Assembly: GCA_018136815.1 (NCBI GenBank)
Contig: CM030934.1
Location: 1,936,695 to 2,000,694, forward strand
Source: Isochrysis galbana
Lineage: Eukaryota; Haptophyta; Isochrysidales; Isochrysidaceae
Direction of reading: 5' to 3'
Length of the DNA stretch: 64,000 nt
Shown here: one piece after another, positions 51,801 through 62,247 of the stretch
Layout: every line of letters starts with the position of its first letter
Position numbering within the stretch: position 1 is the first letter of the stretch
Made by a program: the position numbers and the translations under genes
Notes under the pieces: generated by a model
What the model saw: the letters and a program-made list of their open reading frames with translations, nothing else
The model's database searches: none
What the model was told of the DNA's origin: nothing

Positions 51801-54657
51801 AGACGTCATCAACTCGATCGTCATCTGCCGGTTCGGGCAGCGGCGGTGCTTCAGGCAGCGGTACGCGCACGGCACGCATCCGCTCCACACCGAAATGAGA
51901 GCTGCAATCTAGACGGCCAGCATGGGCCATACGGAAATTCGAGAGCGAGGACAATGAGGCCGCGAGTGGGTCGAAGGCGTGCCTGTCGTCAAACTCGTCT
52001 TGAAGCGGGGGACCACGAGGTGTGTCGGCCACAGCAGGGAATATAGGTGGCGTTCGCTCTCGGCGCAGACGTTTTTGCGGCGACTTGTGAGGGGAGTGCT
52101 TTTGTGGCGGCTCCTTGGGAGAGCTTCGCACGTGTTGCAGCATCTTTTCCACGGGAGAGCGCAAGGGCGAGAGCGAAGTGGCAGTGTTGCCAGCGCGCCT
52201 ACGACCCTTGGGAGCAATCCCATGGTTATCAGATTTAAGGTCCTCTACGTCGACAGTAGGCCTTGCGTGATGAGCATCAAGCATTCGCCGGGCGCTGCGC
52301 GGCCGTCGCCGCGATGAACCAGGCCGACTGGATGCAGGGTCCAAGCACCTCGCAACTTTGACCGACGTTTCGTGTTGCAGGGCGCCTGAATTCTCATCGC
52401 CATCGCTGCTACTCGTCGTGAAGCTTCCTTCACGTCGACGAGGGCCGGCATCTGAAGCACTCGACCGCAGATTCGAAGCGCTTTCACCGGTGGCGACTCG
52501 AGGAGCGGGAATTGACCGCTCTGCCGGTGGGGCCATGGGGCCAAACCCATGGCGTGAATTTAGCGTGGTTGCGTCTCCGTGCATACGATTTGGCTCGTCC
52601 GACGATGAGGTGGGTCGTCTTGTCGAGGCTGCGGCTGCGGCGGCTGCTGCTGCGGCGGCGGCGGCGGTAAAGGCAGTCGTCTCACCAAGGTCAAGTTGAA
52701 GACCTTGCCGTTCTAGAGACTCCAGCTGGTCGAGGACGTTGAGCAGATAGCGTGCCTTGGCCGGCTCAACCTTTCGAAGACGTGCCACAAGCTCATCAGT
52801 TGCGCCTGTAGCTGATGCCACGTTCACGGTGATCACGCCACCCGCCGACGTTTCCAGATCGGACAGGTCATGGGTGGTAGCAAAACGGGCGGATGAATTC
52901 CGGGCGCGTGCGCTGCCCTCCAACAGCTCGCCTCCCGTATTGGCTGCAGTGTTGAACCCATCCACCGGAGAGTTGATGCGTCGTCCAGTCATCTTACCGT
53001 GGGGCGTTCCGACGTCGTAGGAGGCCCGCGTACTATGCGCACTAGCCGGACCAGAGTGCACGTGCCGCGCCGAGTCGTCATTGCTCACGTCGGCCAAGGA
53101 TTGTCCGTTGCTAGTGGCGTGACGAACGGTCCCAAGTCCGCTATGTGAAGATGGCTCGCATGCGCCAGCACGCCCCGAACCGCGCGCAGGGGATGAAAAG
53201 ATGGGCCCTTCGCCCACTGCGGCCGCTCTGCTTTTCTTGGCCTTGGCACCAAAGAATTTGGAGATGTTGGCGGATAGCGAAGGCTTTCCGGCAGTTCCTC
53301 CAGCTGCACACGACGGGGAAGAGGATGTGGATCCGGTGGCAGGACTTCTGGGCGTAGGTATGCCTGCTGCGCTACCGGAACACCGATCACACGGGCTGCG
53401 GCTGCTGCCCGGCTGCGCAGTACGTCGATCAGCTAGCTCACTCGAGTCAATGCTATGGAAAGAGCTGGCCACCGGCGAGGCGAGTAGCCTGGACTCACCC
53501 CGCGTAAGGTGCTGACGTGACGAGGTTGCCGTACCCCTGTCGAGCACTCCCTCCTCCTCCTCCTCGGAAGGCACCTCCTCGGCAGCCACTTCTTCGCCTG
53601 TCGCTTGCATCTCGGCCTCGTCTGCCCCGATTTCCTCCTCCACCTCCTCAACCACCTCTGCATCTTGCTTTGCCTCGTGCACCACGTCATCGACCACCTC
53701 CCTCTCGCCTGGCGATTGCATGGATCCTGAAGTGCAGGCGCAACTACTCGCATGTGTGTACTGCCGGGCTGATGTCGCCTCTTTTGCGCTATCAAGCTGC
53801 TGACGTAGCCGTGCAAGCTCTTCTCGCTGTTCGCGCGTCTCCGCCTCCAGCTCGTCGTGTTCAAGCAGCATTTGCTGCCTCCGCTGCGCCACGGCCGCGG
53901 CATTCCTCTGGGCCCGTGCCAGCCTTCTGTCAAGATCCCCGTCCTCATGCGGCTGAGCCGCGATGTTGCCTGCTTGCTGGTCCGATGGCACGACGCCGGC
54001 CGCGTTGGCCCCCTCCCTCGCAGCGGCGCGCTGCTGTCTCCGACGCAACAGCACCTTCTGTGCGTGTGATACATCAGGCGAAGTGCTCGGCTGTGCATTC
54101 AGGGGTTGGTGCTTTTTGTGCTGAAGCGCCTGACGCGCAGCCTCAATCCGGTTGCGCTCAAACGCGTCGAAGGCATCCTCGAAAGCGTCCTCCGGCTCGT
54201 TGCGCGCCGAGGCGGCGCGTGACATAGATGTATGACATGGGCTGCCCCCTCCCTCCCTGCCCCCTCCCTCCTCTCCCTCGTCCGTTTGCGCTCCATCCTC
54301 CGACTGTTGTTCCTCCTCTTCATCTTCATGCTGCGAGACCGCCCAGTGCGGCCTCAGGTCGATCTGTCTTCCATCCTCAGCCATGAGCGAGATGGGCGCC
54401 TGCTGCCAGCCACGGCGTGGTTGAGCGGGAGCCGAGGGTGCCGCCCAGCCCCTCTGTGGCCCCGCTGAGGCCGCCCTGCGCCTGCGAGGCTGCTGGAGCT
54501 TCTCATTGATTCGGTCAGCGTTGGCACCAGAGAAGCAGAGATCAAAGCCCTTCTCACGCCGGCGTGCCGCCTCAGCCTCGGCGTCGGCGCGGCGCTGAGC
54601 GGCCTGCACGCGGTGACGGTTGCGCGCTGCGAGCTGCTCCAGCAGATCGTCCGCCAT
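48875..54657 (-). CDS. KATNIP: KATNIP (KIAA0556)-like protein with three DUF4457 repeats
   Basis: Exons (minus): 54657-51475, 51290-50931, 50509-48875. Introns are 184 and 421 bp, GT-AG and phase 0. 1725 aa. The N-terminus is basic coiled coil (MADDLLEQLAARNRHRVQ), followed by long low-complexity Glu, Ser and Ala regions, including a 12-Ala run near residue 670. Three C-terminal DUF4457 units begin near residues 1020, 1301 and 1500, each with (S/E)TWGD or SHGDAHYIGL, ADPxDIN-like, DPRTVxKL, WLAP, and NYNK or NYSK. This is the KATNIP layout; human KATNIP is about 1600 aa and works at the ciliary base on microtubules with katanin. Its presence implies a flagellated cell. The first repeat is split by both introns. 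The long second intron might hide a small exon. Confidence 0.88.
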
Positions 54658-55394
54658 CCCTATCTCTCTCTCCTTCCCCCTCTCTCCCCCCTCGCCGCCC
54701 TTTCCCGCTCTCTCTCCCCTGCCTCTCTCTCTCTCACTCTCACACTCTTCTTCTTCTTTACCTTCTACGTTTACTTCTTCTTCTCCTCCTCCTCCTCGAG
54801 TAGGAGTAGATCTCTCCTCTCTTCTTCTGGTATTGTTCTCCTCCAGAGAGTCTAGGAGTAAAGACGAGTAGAGATATCTTTTCTCTCTTCTCCGTATATC
54901 TCTCTCTTCTGCTCGTTCATACTACTAGAGGCTAGGGCTTCGCAGCCAACAGCGCTTCGCAGCCAGCACACGCCGGCGCCGATGGCTCCGGCGGCCGCCA
55001 GGGTGCCTGTGGAGCCGCCCAGAGGGGGCAAGGGACCCTACACCAAGGCTGCCCATGATTAGGCCTTGGTAAAAATATGTGACATATTGAACTACATATT
55101 TGGGTCAACTTTTCCAAATTACATATCATTACATTTTTGCGCATATTTCACATATTTACTGCATATTTGGGCGTGGGAGGGGGGTTCACAAACAAGGGCA
55201 CAGGCACAGGTCACAGGCCAGGTAAGAGGTAGGTAGGGGGTGGCAAGAGAAAAAATCTTGAAAGAACAGTTGTTTCCGCTGTTTGTACGGCGTGAGGCAG
55301 GCGTGCTAGTGTTGCAATGCTCTATCTACTTCCCAACCCTCCCTTACAACCCCCCCCCCTTCCCCCTTCCCCTCCCCCACCACCAAGGTTCCTC
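54658..55394. other. 5' flank of KATNIP, CT tract and ACATATTT block
   Basis: CT-rich at 54660-54800 (plus strand, so GA on the KATNIP coding strand). An AT-rich block with several ACATATTT/ACATATT units lies at 55070-55175. No gene. Confidence 0.5.
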
Positions 55395-55910
55395 GAGGCT
55401 CGAGGCAGAATCCTTCAGGCCTTTTGGCATGAATATTTCGACATGAGCACGAGCCTTCTTCATTATGTACCGTCTTCTATGTTCGTCGTGGTCACGCAAG
55501 GCATGCAGATTCGAATTCTCCCCGTGCTCAAGTCCTGGTTCGCCGATTTTCGTCTCGAAATTCGAAAATTTAAATTTTATTTTTACTATTACGGTAAATG
55601 TCCACGCGTTTAAGGGAAGAAATGGAGTCGGCAGATGGCAGAAATGGGCCCCTCGCTTGCGGATTTCCCTCTTCCCCTTTCCCTTCCTCCGCAGATTTCC
55701 TTCCCCACCCTCCGAACATTTTCTCCCCCCCCTCCCCCTCCGCAGATTTCCTCTCCCCCCTCCCCCTCCGCGGATTTCCGTATTTCCGTCCGCCCTCCTC
55801 CCGCCCCTCCGCAGATTTCCTTCACCCCCACCCCCCTCCGCAGATTTCCTTCCCCCCTCCGCAGATTTCCTCCCCCTCCCTGCGCAAATTTCCTTCCCCC
55901 CACATACCAA
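55395..55910 (+). repeat. Repeat I with an attached CCGCAGATTTCC array
   Basis: Unique part 55395-55620 (CAGGCCTTTTGGCATGAATA, TGCAGATTCGAATTCTCC, GTTCGCCGATTTTCGTCTCG), then a C-rich array with at least seven CCGCAGATTTCC units to 55910. It is the inverted counterpart of 33635-34335. A 60-codon frame is shared by both copies, but DNA identity explains it. Confidence 0.65.
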
Positions 55911-56089
55911 AATAAACTACAATCGATGGTCGATGGTCGATAGTCCACTTTCGACAGTAGACGGACGACGGAACACGGAACGCGACCTTGCACACGTCGC
56001 ACGTCATTCGGCATTGGAACGATCGTCACAATGGGCGCAAGGGTTCCCTTACCAATAAGGAGAGGTGTGGGTGTTGGTGTTGTTGGCCT

Positions 56090-56096
56090 ATATAAC
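56090..56096 (+). promoter_or_regulatory. TATA box
   Basis: TATATAA within GGCCTATATAACC, 87 bp upstream of the chosen ATG at 56183, leaving a 5' UTR of about 60 nt if transcription starts some 30 bp downstream. Confidence 0.6.
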
Positions 56097-56182
56097 CTTT
56101 CATGAGAGTCAGAGGCGCTTGTGTGCTGCAAGACTCATTTCCCACTCGCCCACACAATGTAGGCTCTCAAGGCACAACTCGC

Positions 56183-57070
56183 ATGCCATGGGGACGTCCA
56201 AAGGGCCTCGTGGCTCTCACAGGCGCAGTGGAACAACTTGACGATGTCACCTCCAGGCCCACGCAGAGTGTTGCCTTCAAGGTTTGCATCGGAGGCCACG
56301 ATCGACATCGTCGTCCATTGGTGTTCAAGTCCACCGAGGCTCTGAAAGACTTCCTTCCCGTGGCAGTGGACGTGTCGGAGACGAGCTCACCTAACGCGCC
56401 GAAGATCACGAAGCACGGGCGTGACGCCCTCTTCTTGTACGTGGCTGCCGAGGAGCCGGAGCTGATGGTGCAGCCCCCTGCTATCAGGCGGCGCGGCGGC
56501 CGTGTCAGCAACGACGGCAATGATAGCAGTGACAACGAGGAAGAGGGGAGCGATATTGAGGAGGTGGAGGAATGCAGCGATGAGGCCAGCGAGGCCAGCG
56601 AGGCTAGTAAGACAGAGGAGGAAGATTTGCAGACTAACACCGCTCGCTCGAGCAGGCCCAACGCCGCTCGCGGCGTAGCGGGTTGCGGCGGCGACGGGCA
56701 CAGCGCCGCGGGTCGCGGCGGCGGTCATAATAGTGGTCGCCGCAGCGGTCGCCGCAGCGGCGACGGGAGTGGCGGCGGGAGCTGTCGCGGCGGCGGGAGC
56801 TGTCGCGGCGGCGGGAGCTGTCGCGGCGGCGGGATCTGTGGCGGCGGTGGGCCTGCTGCTATGTGCCATTGTAGCGATGAGGATAGCTCCGACTCCGGTG
56901 CGATGATCCGCACTCAGGAAGTGGAAATCGCGCTACGCCGGGGAGAGCAAGCCGAGAATGATCGGGCAAAGCGGGCGAGGACGCGTGCGGCTCGGCTGGC
57001 TGCGCGTGAGAATCGACGCGGCAGCCGCGAGCAAGGATCGGAGAAGCGCCGGCGCTCCGCACGCTCCTAG
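56183..57070 (+). CDS. Low-complexity acidic/basic protein
   Basis: 295 aa from the ATG at 56183 (MPWGRPKGLVALTGAVEQL). An upstream in-frame ATG at 56102 lies only 6 bp after the TATA box and is therefore unlikely. Residues 1-105 look folded (VAFKVCIGGHDRHRRPLVF, STEALKDFLPVAVDV). Then come an acidic Ser/Asp/Glu stretch and a Gly/Arg/Ser/Cys-rich region with tandem RGGGSC units (triplicated in the DNA at about 56783-56845). A Lys/Arg-rich helical tail (AKRARTRAARLAAREN) ends it. This suggests a nuclear or nucleic-acid-binding protein, perhaps RGG-type. No family recognised. Confidence 0.65.
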   Translation: MPWGRPKGLVALTGAVEQLDDVTSRPTQSVAFKVCIGGHDRHRRPLVFKSTEALKDFLPVAVDVSETSSPNAPKITKHGRDALFLYVAAEEPELMVQPPAIRRRGGRVSNDGNDSSDNEEEGSDIEEVEECSDEASEASEASKTEEEDLQTNTARSSRPNAARGVAGCGGDGHSAAGRGGGHNSGRRSGRRSGDGSGGGSCRGGGSCRGGGSCRGGGICGGGGPAAMCHCSDEDSSDSGAMIRTQEVEIALRRGEQAENDRAKRARTRAARLAARENRRGSREQGSEKRRRSARS

Positions 57071-57390
57071 TGCCCCAGCGCGTTCGCTTTCGTGGTGGTG
57101 TGCGGCGGCTCCGGCGCAGCGGGAACGTAGAACGTAGCTAGCTAGCATGGCGGCGGTAGTAAGTCGGTTGTAGGTGGTTGTGTCGGCCTGGGCTTGCTGT
57201 AGTTGATTGAAGTCTTGCAGCTGGTGCTTTCTAGAACCCAGATTAGCGAATGGACGGTGTTTCCCACTTCTTGACATTGTCGATGCCATTGTGCACTTTG
57301 CGCCCGTTCCGAGATCATAAAATGTGGTTTATGATCTCCGGCTGAGGCTCGTTGTACTAATGCTCAGCTAGATTATTACGGCTAAAAAGT
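57071..57390. other. 3' flank with an inverted repeat N piece
   Basis: At 57310-57345, GAGATCATAAA and TTTATGATCTC form a perfect 11-bp stem with a 6-base loop, followed by CGGCTGAGGCTCGTTGTACT and GCTCAGCTAGATTATT, parts of repeats N and C. Confidence 0.55.
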
Positions 57391-58705
57391 TCCGTCCTAC
57401 ATTGTAGGACCGCGTCCTACGATTTCGGTGTATGTGTAGGACCCTGAGCTTGAAAGCCACACAACTTTCGAGAGTGAAGGATTGGGACTTCCCACCAACT
57501 GAAGGATAGTCCCAACTCAGTCTTGAGATCCTTAGCTCCCACTATGGCCAAGGCTGTAGACTTCGTCTTGACCGAGCTTTCGGCTCCAGCGTGAACTGAG
57601 TACTTCGGCCAACGGAGGCCACCGGGTGCGTCGAGAGTTTTGTTTTTGCCCCGCAAGAGGCAAAAGCAGCCAAAACTCTCATTGGGCTTCAAAACCAAGC
57701 TTGGTCTCCATTGAAGGTCGAAAAGAACCCATGCCAAAGAGCATTTCACGGACAAAAAATTCCGTCCTAGAAACTAGGACCACGTCCTAGAAAATTCTTG
57801 GATTTCTAGGATTCTGCCGATCATGCCTCCATTATAGCCTATGGTGAGCTTATGAGACATCTCATCACCTGAAGCAAACCATCTCCACATCCCATTCAAC
57901 CTTAGCTCTCCCCATGACCGGCTCTGCGGAGCTTGTCTTTGCTTAGTTTTGCTACCACATTCAGCATGCGGTGCTGCACTCGGGCGTCCGCTCGCACCAG
58001 AGGAGTTTTATTTTAGACCGTTTGGAGCAGTAGGCTAGCGGATTGGACACTTAGATGACAAAACCAAGCTTGGTGGTCACTGAAGGTCTCAAAGAGGGCA
58101 GTCAAAGCAACATTTCATCTCCTGGGGACCATGGGTAGAAGAGCTCCCCAATGGGTGGTATCAGCCATTTCTCCCGTTTCTAGGACAAGCAGCAATTCCG
58201 ACCATGTGACCCGCAAACGCGTCACAAAACTTGGTGTTGCTGAGGGAATGGTGCCTAGGTACACTTGGAACATTTAATGAGGACATGCATGTGGTAACTC
58301 AATAGCCAAGGTTTGGGACAAAATGACATGGTATGCTCATGCTCTCACCTAGCAAAGTCCGTCCTAGTTTCTAGGACTGGTCCTAGAAAGCTGGGTACCT
58401 TTATCCGTTCATCTCGTGGGAGCAAGTTCTAGGGAGCTCATCATGAGCCTCAAATCGTGTCCTCAGGTGTTTGCGGCAATTCGTAGGACGACGCCGTTTT
58501 TTGCCGGGAAGGCTTCCGCGAGTGGCAAACAACTCATTATGCTTTGAGAATGGTGTCTTGAGCCTCTAGGAGGACTCAATGAGGGCAATGAGATGAACAC
58601 AGAAACCAAATCCTAGCTCCCCATTCCTAGATTGAACCGTGTCTTCATAGTTCACAACGTCGTCCTACATTGTAGGACTCGTCCTATAAAGCTGGGTACC
58701 TTTAT
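57391..58705. repeat. Degenerate tandem array with TAGGAC hairpins
   Basis: Noncoding. Imperfect palindromes GTCCTACATTGTAGGAC or GTCCTAGTTTCTAGGAC occur at about 57403, 57766, 58363 and 58666. Two are followed by GCTGGGTACCTTTATCCG (about 58390 and 58690), and CCAAGCTTGG with TGAAGGTC recurs at about 57697 and 58064. Spacings near 300-370 bp (one double) suggest four to five old tandem units. A 112-codon minus-strand ORF (57417-57755) lies inside one unit and is not convincing. Confidence 0.7.
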
Positions 58706-59381
58706 CCGATTATGAATGAGAAGCTCTAGCCTCTAGTAGTATTCTCCCACTCTTTCGCCCCCCCCCCCCCCCACTTTTCCCCTCTCCTCTGCTCTCGATT
58801 TGATTCTAGCCCGCTCTCTGTCCTCCCGCTACAAAAAAACTCTTGAAGGCATCATTGACGCGATTTTCGACAAGGCAAATCTTCTTATAATATTCAATAT
58901 TCACGCCGCGCGCGCAGCCCTGAGAATGTAGCCATGGTCCCTCAACTCATGTTGGCCACGCTGCAGCAAGTCATCCGCGGAAAAGCAGGGAGGTGGATGC
59001 ATCAATTGTGAGCAAGTGCGAGACCGGCGGCCCGAGCCAGCGTTTCGCACGCCACCACCGCGACCACTCGCTGGCTCGCTGGCCTCGCACGCGCTTGCGG
59101 ACCAAGACAACTGCGCGAGCGCGCGGGTCCGCGAGAGACTGGCCAAGGGAGGCAGATCAACCCCAACGGGCCCACTTGGGAGGTCTCACACCATGCCATG
59201 TGGGCCCTCCACTCCAAAGCAGAGCGGCTGCCCAGTCGAGGCAGCCGAGGATTGAGGAGATGAGGGCGCTCGCATCGCCACAAGGCGCGCGAGGCCAGCG
59301 AGCAGGCACGGGCAGGGCCACCAAGCCCTGCCCTATGGACGCACTATCCTATCGCCCCAGCAACGGGGGCACGACCAACCA
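58706..59381. other. Intergenic with one terminus motif
   Basis: PolyC at 58760, then AATATTCAATATTCACGCCG with alternating GC (58888-58918), a diverged, inverted GAGAATATT terminus. The GC-rich remainder is the 3' flank of the HAD gene. No gene. Confidence 0.5.
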
Positions 59382-60972
59382 TCACTCTGCCCTCCGGTCC
59401 TCATCAGGGAGGAGGGAGTCGGCTTGGTTGATCATCCCCACGACCTCTCGAACAAGTATGCCGATTTGTGGGGTTGGCTTCACCGTCGCAGGAGCGGCCT
59501 TCACCAAACCAAGCTCATTGCCGCTAGATGCGGCAGATGCCACAGCAGCGCACTCCATATTGGCCAGCCCATACAATGCCTCAATATCCCCAGCAAGCCT
59601 GTCGGCGAGGCCTCGTAATACTGCAGCACTCGCCTCGGCGTTTGACAAACGCCGCACATGAGTGTCTGACATCCACTGGGGCACAAGCTCTGGGTGCTCG
59701 GAGACCGCAATAAAGGGGATGTCCTCTCCACCCTCTGCTAGATGCCAGCGCGTAAGGCCCTCATCGTTACCTGTTGGCCGATCACCCAAGGCGAACGCGA
59801 ACCCGGGCACAATTTCACCGGTCTTGATGAGATGCGAGACCACGATCGACTTGTCGAGGCCCAAAGGCACACAGTCGAAGCACCTGACGTTATAGGCGAC
59901 CGGGACGGGTCAGGAATGATCAAGTGAGGCCTGGCGACGACGCAGGCGGGCTGTATAGCAAGTACGAGAGCCAGAGTGCAATGCGTGAACAGTATGGTAC
60001 TGAATGTGTAAACTGGCCGTATGCTTTAGTCCGGATGATACTGTGCGATTCCCGTGTCACGGGAGAGAAGCGCCGACACACTCACATCCTGCCGGTAGGC
60101 TTGCCGTCCACTCGCGCAATGAGGTGCTCAGGAACATTGTGGTAGTTGCCGGCGATCTGAGCAGGGATGCCGACCCACACAACTGCAGCATTGTCGCCCC
60201 TGACTTCGATTCGAGGCACGCGCTCGTGATCATCGGAGATCGGAGGATGAAGCGCATCCGCTGTGCCGGGCAGGCTTCTCAGAAAGGCGAGTGGGCCGTC
60301 CGCTGGTATCACGTCCAGGAGAGGCCCTTTTCTCCGCTCCAGCTGCTGGCTGAGATCATCATAGAAGCGAACGAGTGCAGCACGGCCAGCCGCCACCAAG
60401 GAGTCCACGGTGTTGTCGTCGAAAGCGACTACGCCTACCACACCACAGGGAGATGGCATCACGAGCCGCGGCAACGAGCACCTCGGCTTGCTCCCCACGA
60501 GGGACTGAAGCCTTAGGCGGTCCGAGCGCCCCGCACGGCATGCACGGCGCCGCCGCTCTGACGGCACCACCGGCTTGGGAGGGCGGTGTGGCCAAAGGTC
60601 CGCGCAGCGGCGGCGGCGGTGCGTGTGTGTTGTACAGCTTCCAAGCTTACCGTGGTTGATGAGCTCGTCGTCCAAGGCGCCATCTCGTACAAGAGTACCA
60701 TCCGGAGCGCATCGATACAGCAGCCGCCCCGTCTCCACCGCGAGCATCACATTCGAGCGCAGGGGGGAAGGGATGGCCTCGACGAAGCGCTCCGCGTGAG
60801 TCTCCAGCCGAGATCCAGTGATTCCGACGACTAGGGCACCGCAGCGGAGGAGGCGGAGCAGAGGATAAAAGCACGGGCCGTCCCTCAGCCCAGGATGCAC
60901 GGGAGGTGTGCCGTACGGTCGAGGCAGCAGAGTGCCGTCGAGGTCAGCCAGGATGGCCAGCAGCCCGCGCAT
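59382..60972 (-). CDS. HAD-superfamily phosphatase, three exons
   Basis: Exons (minus): 60972-60651, 60434-60086, 59883-59382. Introns are 216 and 202 bp (donors CACG|GTAAGC and GAT|GTGAGT). The first acceptor could be six bases later. 390 aa. Motif I is LADLDGTLL (Asp10, Asp12), motif II VVGITGSR, motif III Lys235 (LDKS) and motif IV ALGDRPTGNDEGL (Asp258, Asp264). All catalytic positions of an Mg-dependent HAD phosphatase are present. The cap region between motifs II and III and the GND variant of motif IV resemble Cof/sugar-phosphatase types; the substrate is unknown, with a sugar or sugar-alcohol phosphate as the guess. No targeting peptide. Confidence 0.8.
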
Positions 60973-61273
60973 CTCTCTAGGCAGACGGTGGGGAGGGAGA
61001 GGGGGGGGGGAGCGGGGCTTCAGAGATGTACTCTACACTCTACTCACCCCTATATATAGAGTAGAATCTATTTCTGCGATTCCCCAGTAGCCAACGGGCC
61101 CCAGAGAGTTCTCCGGGGAGAGAGAGGGGCCCACACAGACTACGGAGTGATTCTTGGGGATTCCTCCCGCTCGCCCAGACTCGCTCACACAGATAAAGTG
61201 AACCTGCCGTCTCCGCCTCCTCCGCAGAGTTGCGTGCTGCAGAGAGAGAGAGAGGGAGAGACAGAGAGACGAG

Positions 61274-61341
<68 letters not shown>

Positions 61342-61598
61342 GGCCAAGGGCGTGCAGCTCTACCACAAGGGGAAGAGGCTCGCAGCTCCCAACGGTTCAC
61401 AGGAAAGTATGATCGTAGGCTCGCTCCATAGAATCCTCCTTTTCGATCCTTGGGCTTATTTATAGAGCGCGAGATGTTCACAGGATTCGAGTCCGTTGTG
61501 TGGGTCCCCCCCTCCCCGGCCGTTGGAAGTTGGAAGGACCTCCCACCTCCTCTCTCCTTCTTCTCTGGTTCTGCGGGGAGAGAGAGTGAGGAGAGAGA

Positions 61599-61650
<52 letters not shown>

Positions 61651-61664
61651 GAGGGAGAGAGAGG

Positions 61665-61725
<61 letters not shown>

Positions 61726-61741
61726 GGGGGGGAGGGAGAGA

Positions 61742-61800
<59 letters not shown>

Positions 61801-62247
61801 AGAGAGAGGGAGGGAGAGGGAGAGAGAGATGAGAGAGAGAGCTCTCGTCCACTCCACCCCCCGCTGTCCTCTTCTCTCTCCTCTTCTCTCTCTCGCTTCT
61901 TTCTTATCACTGACTACTACTTCCCAAGTGCTGGCCTCTCCTAGACTACTCTGGGTCTCTCTGTCTCTCTGCCGTCCTCTTCTTCTTTTCAGATGAGTAC
62001 TGCTAGGGGCTCTACATATTTCTTCTTTCCCTTCGCTTTCTTCTCTTCCTTCAGCTCCCATGCTGCTTCTACCCTCGTTCTCTCCCTCGACCCTCTCCTC
62101 TCTCCCCCTCCTCTCGACTCTTCGCTCTCCCATCTCTCCTTTCTCTCTTCTCCCTCCTCCCCCGCCTCTCCCTCCTCTCCCTCTCCCCCCTCTCCCCTCC
62201 CATCTCTCTCAAGCCCTCCCTCCCTGCCTCTCTCTCTCCCTCCCTCG
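60973..62247. promoter_or_regulatory. Divergent promoter region with long GA/CT microsatellites
   Basis: Between the HAD gene (minus) and the Pro/His-rich gene (plus). TATATATAG at 61051-61059 is about 80 bp upstream of the HAD ATG and is a good TATA candidate for it. (GA)n fills 61235-61345 and 61575-61830. From 61860 to 62245 the plus strand becomes CT-rich up to the next ATG. All long ORFs here are repeat artefacts. Confidence 0.6.

Noticed and set aside
57417-57755. 112-codon minus-strand ORF
   Set aside because: It lies within one unit of a degenerate noncoding tandem array, and the other units do not keep the frame.
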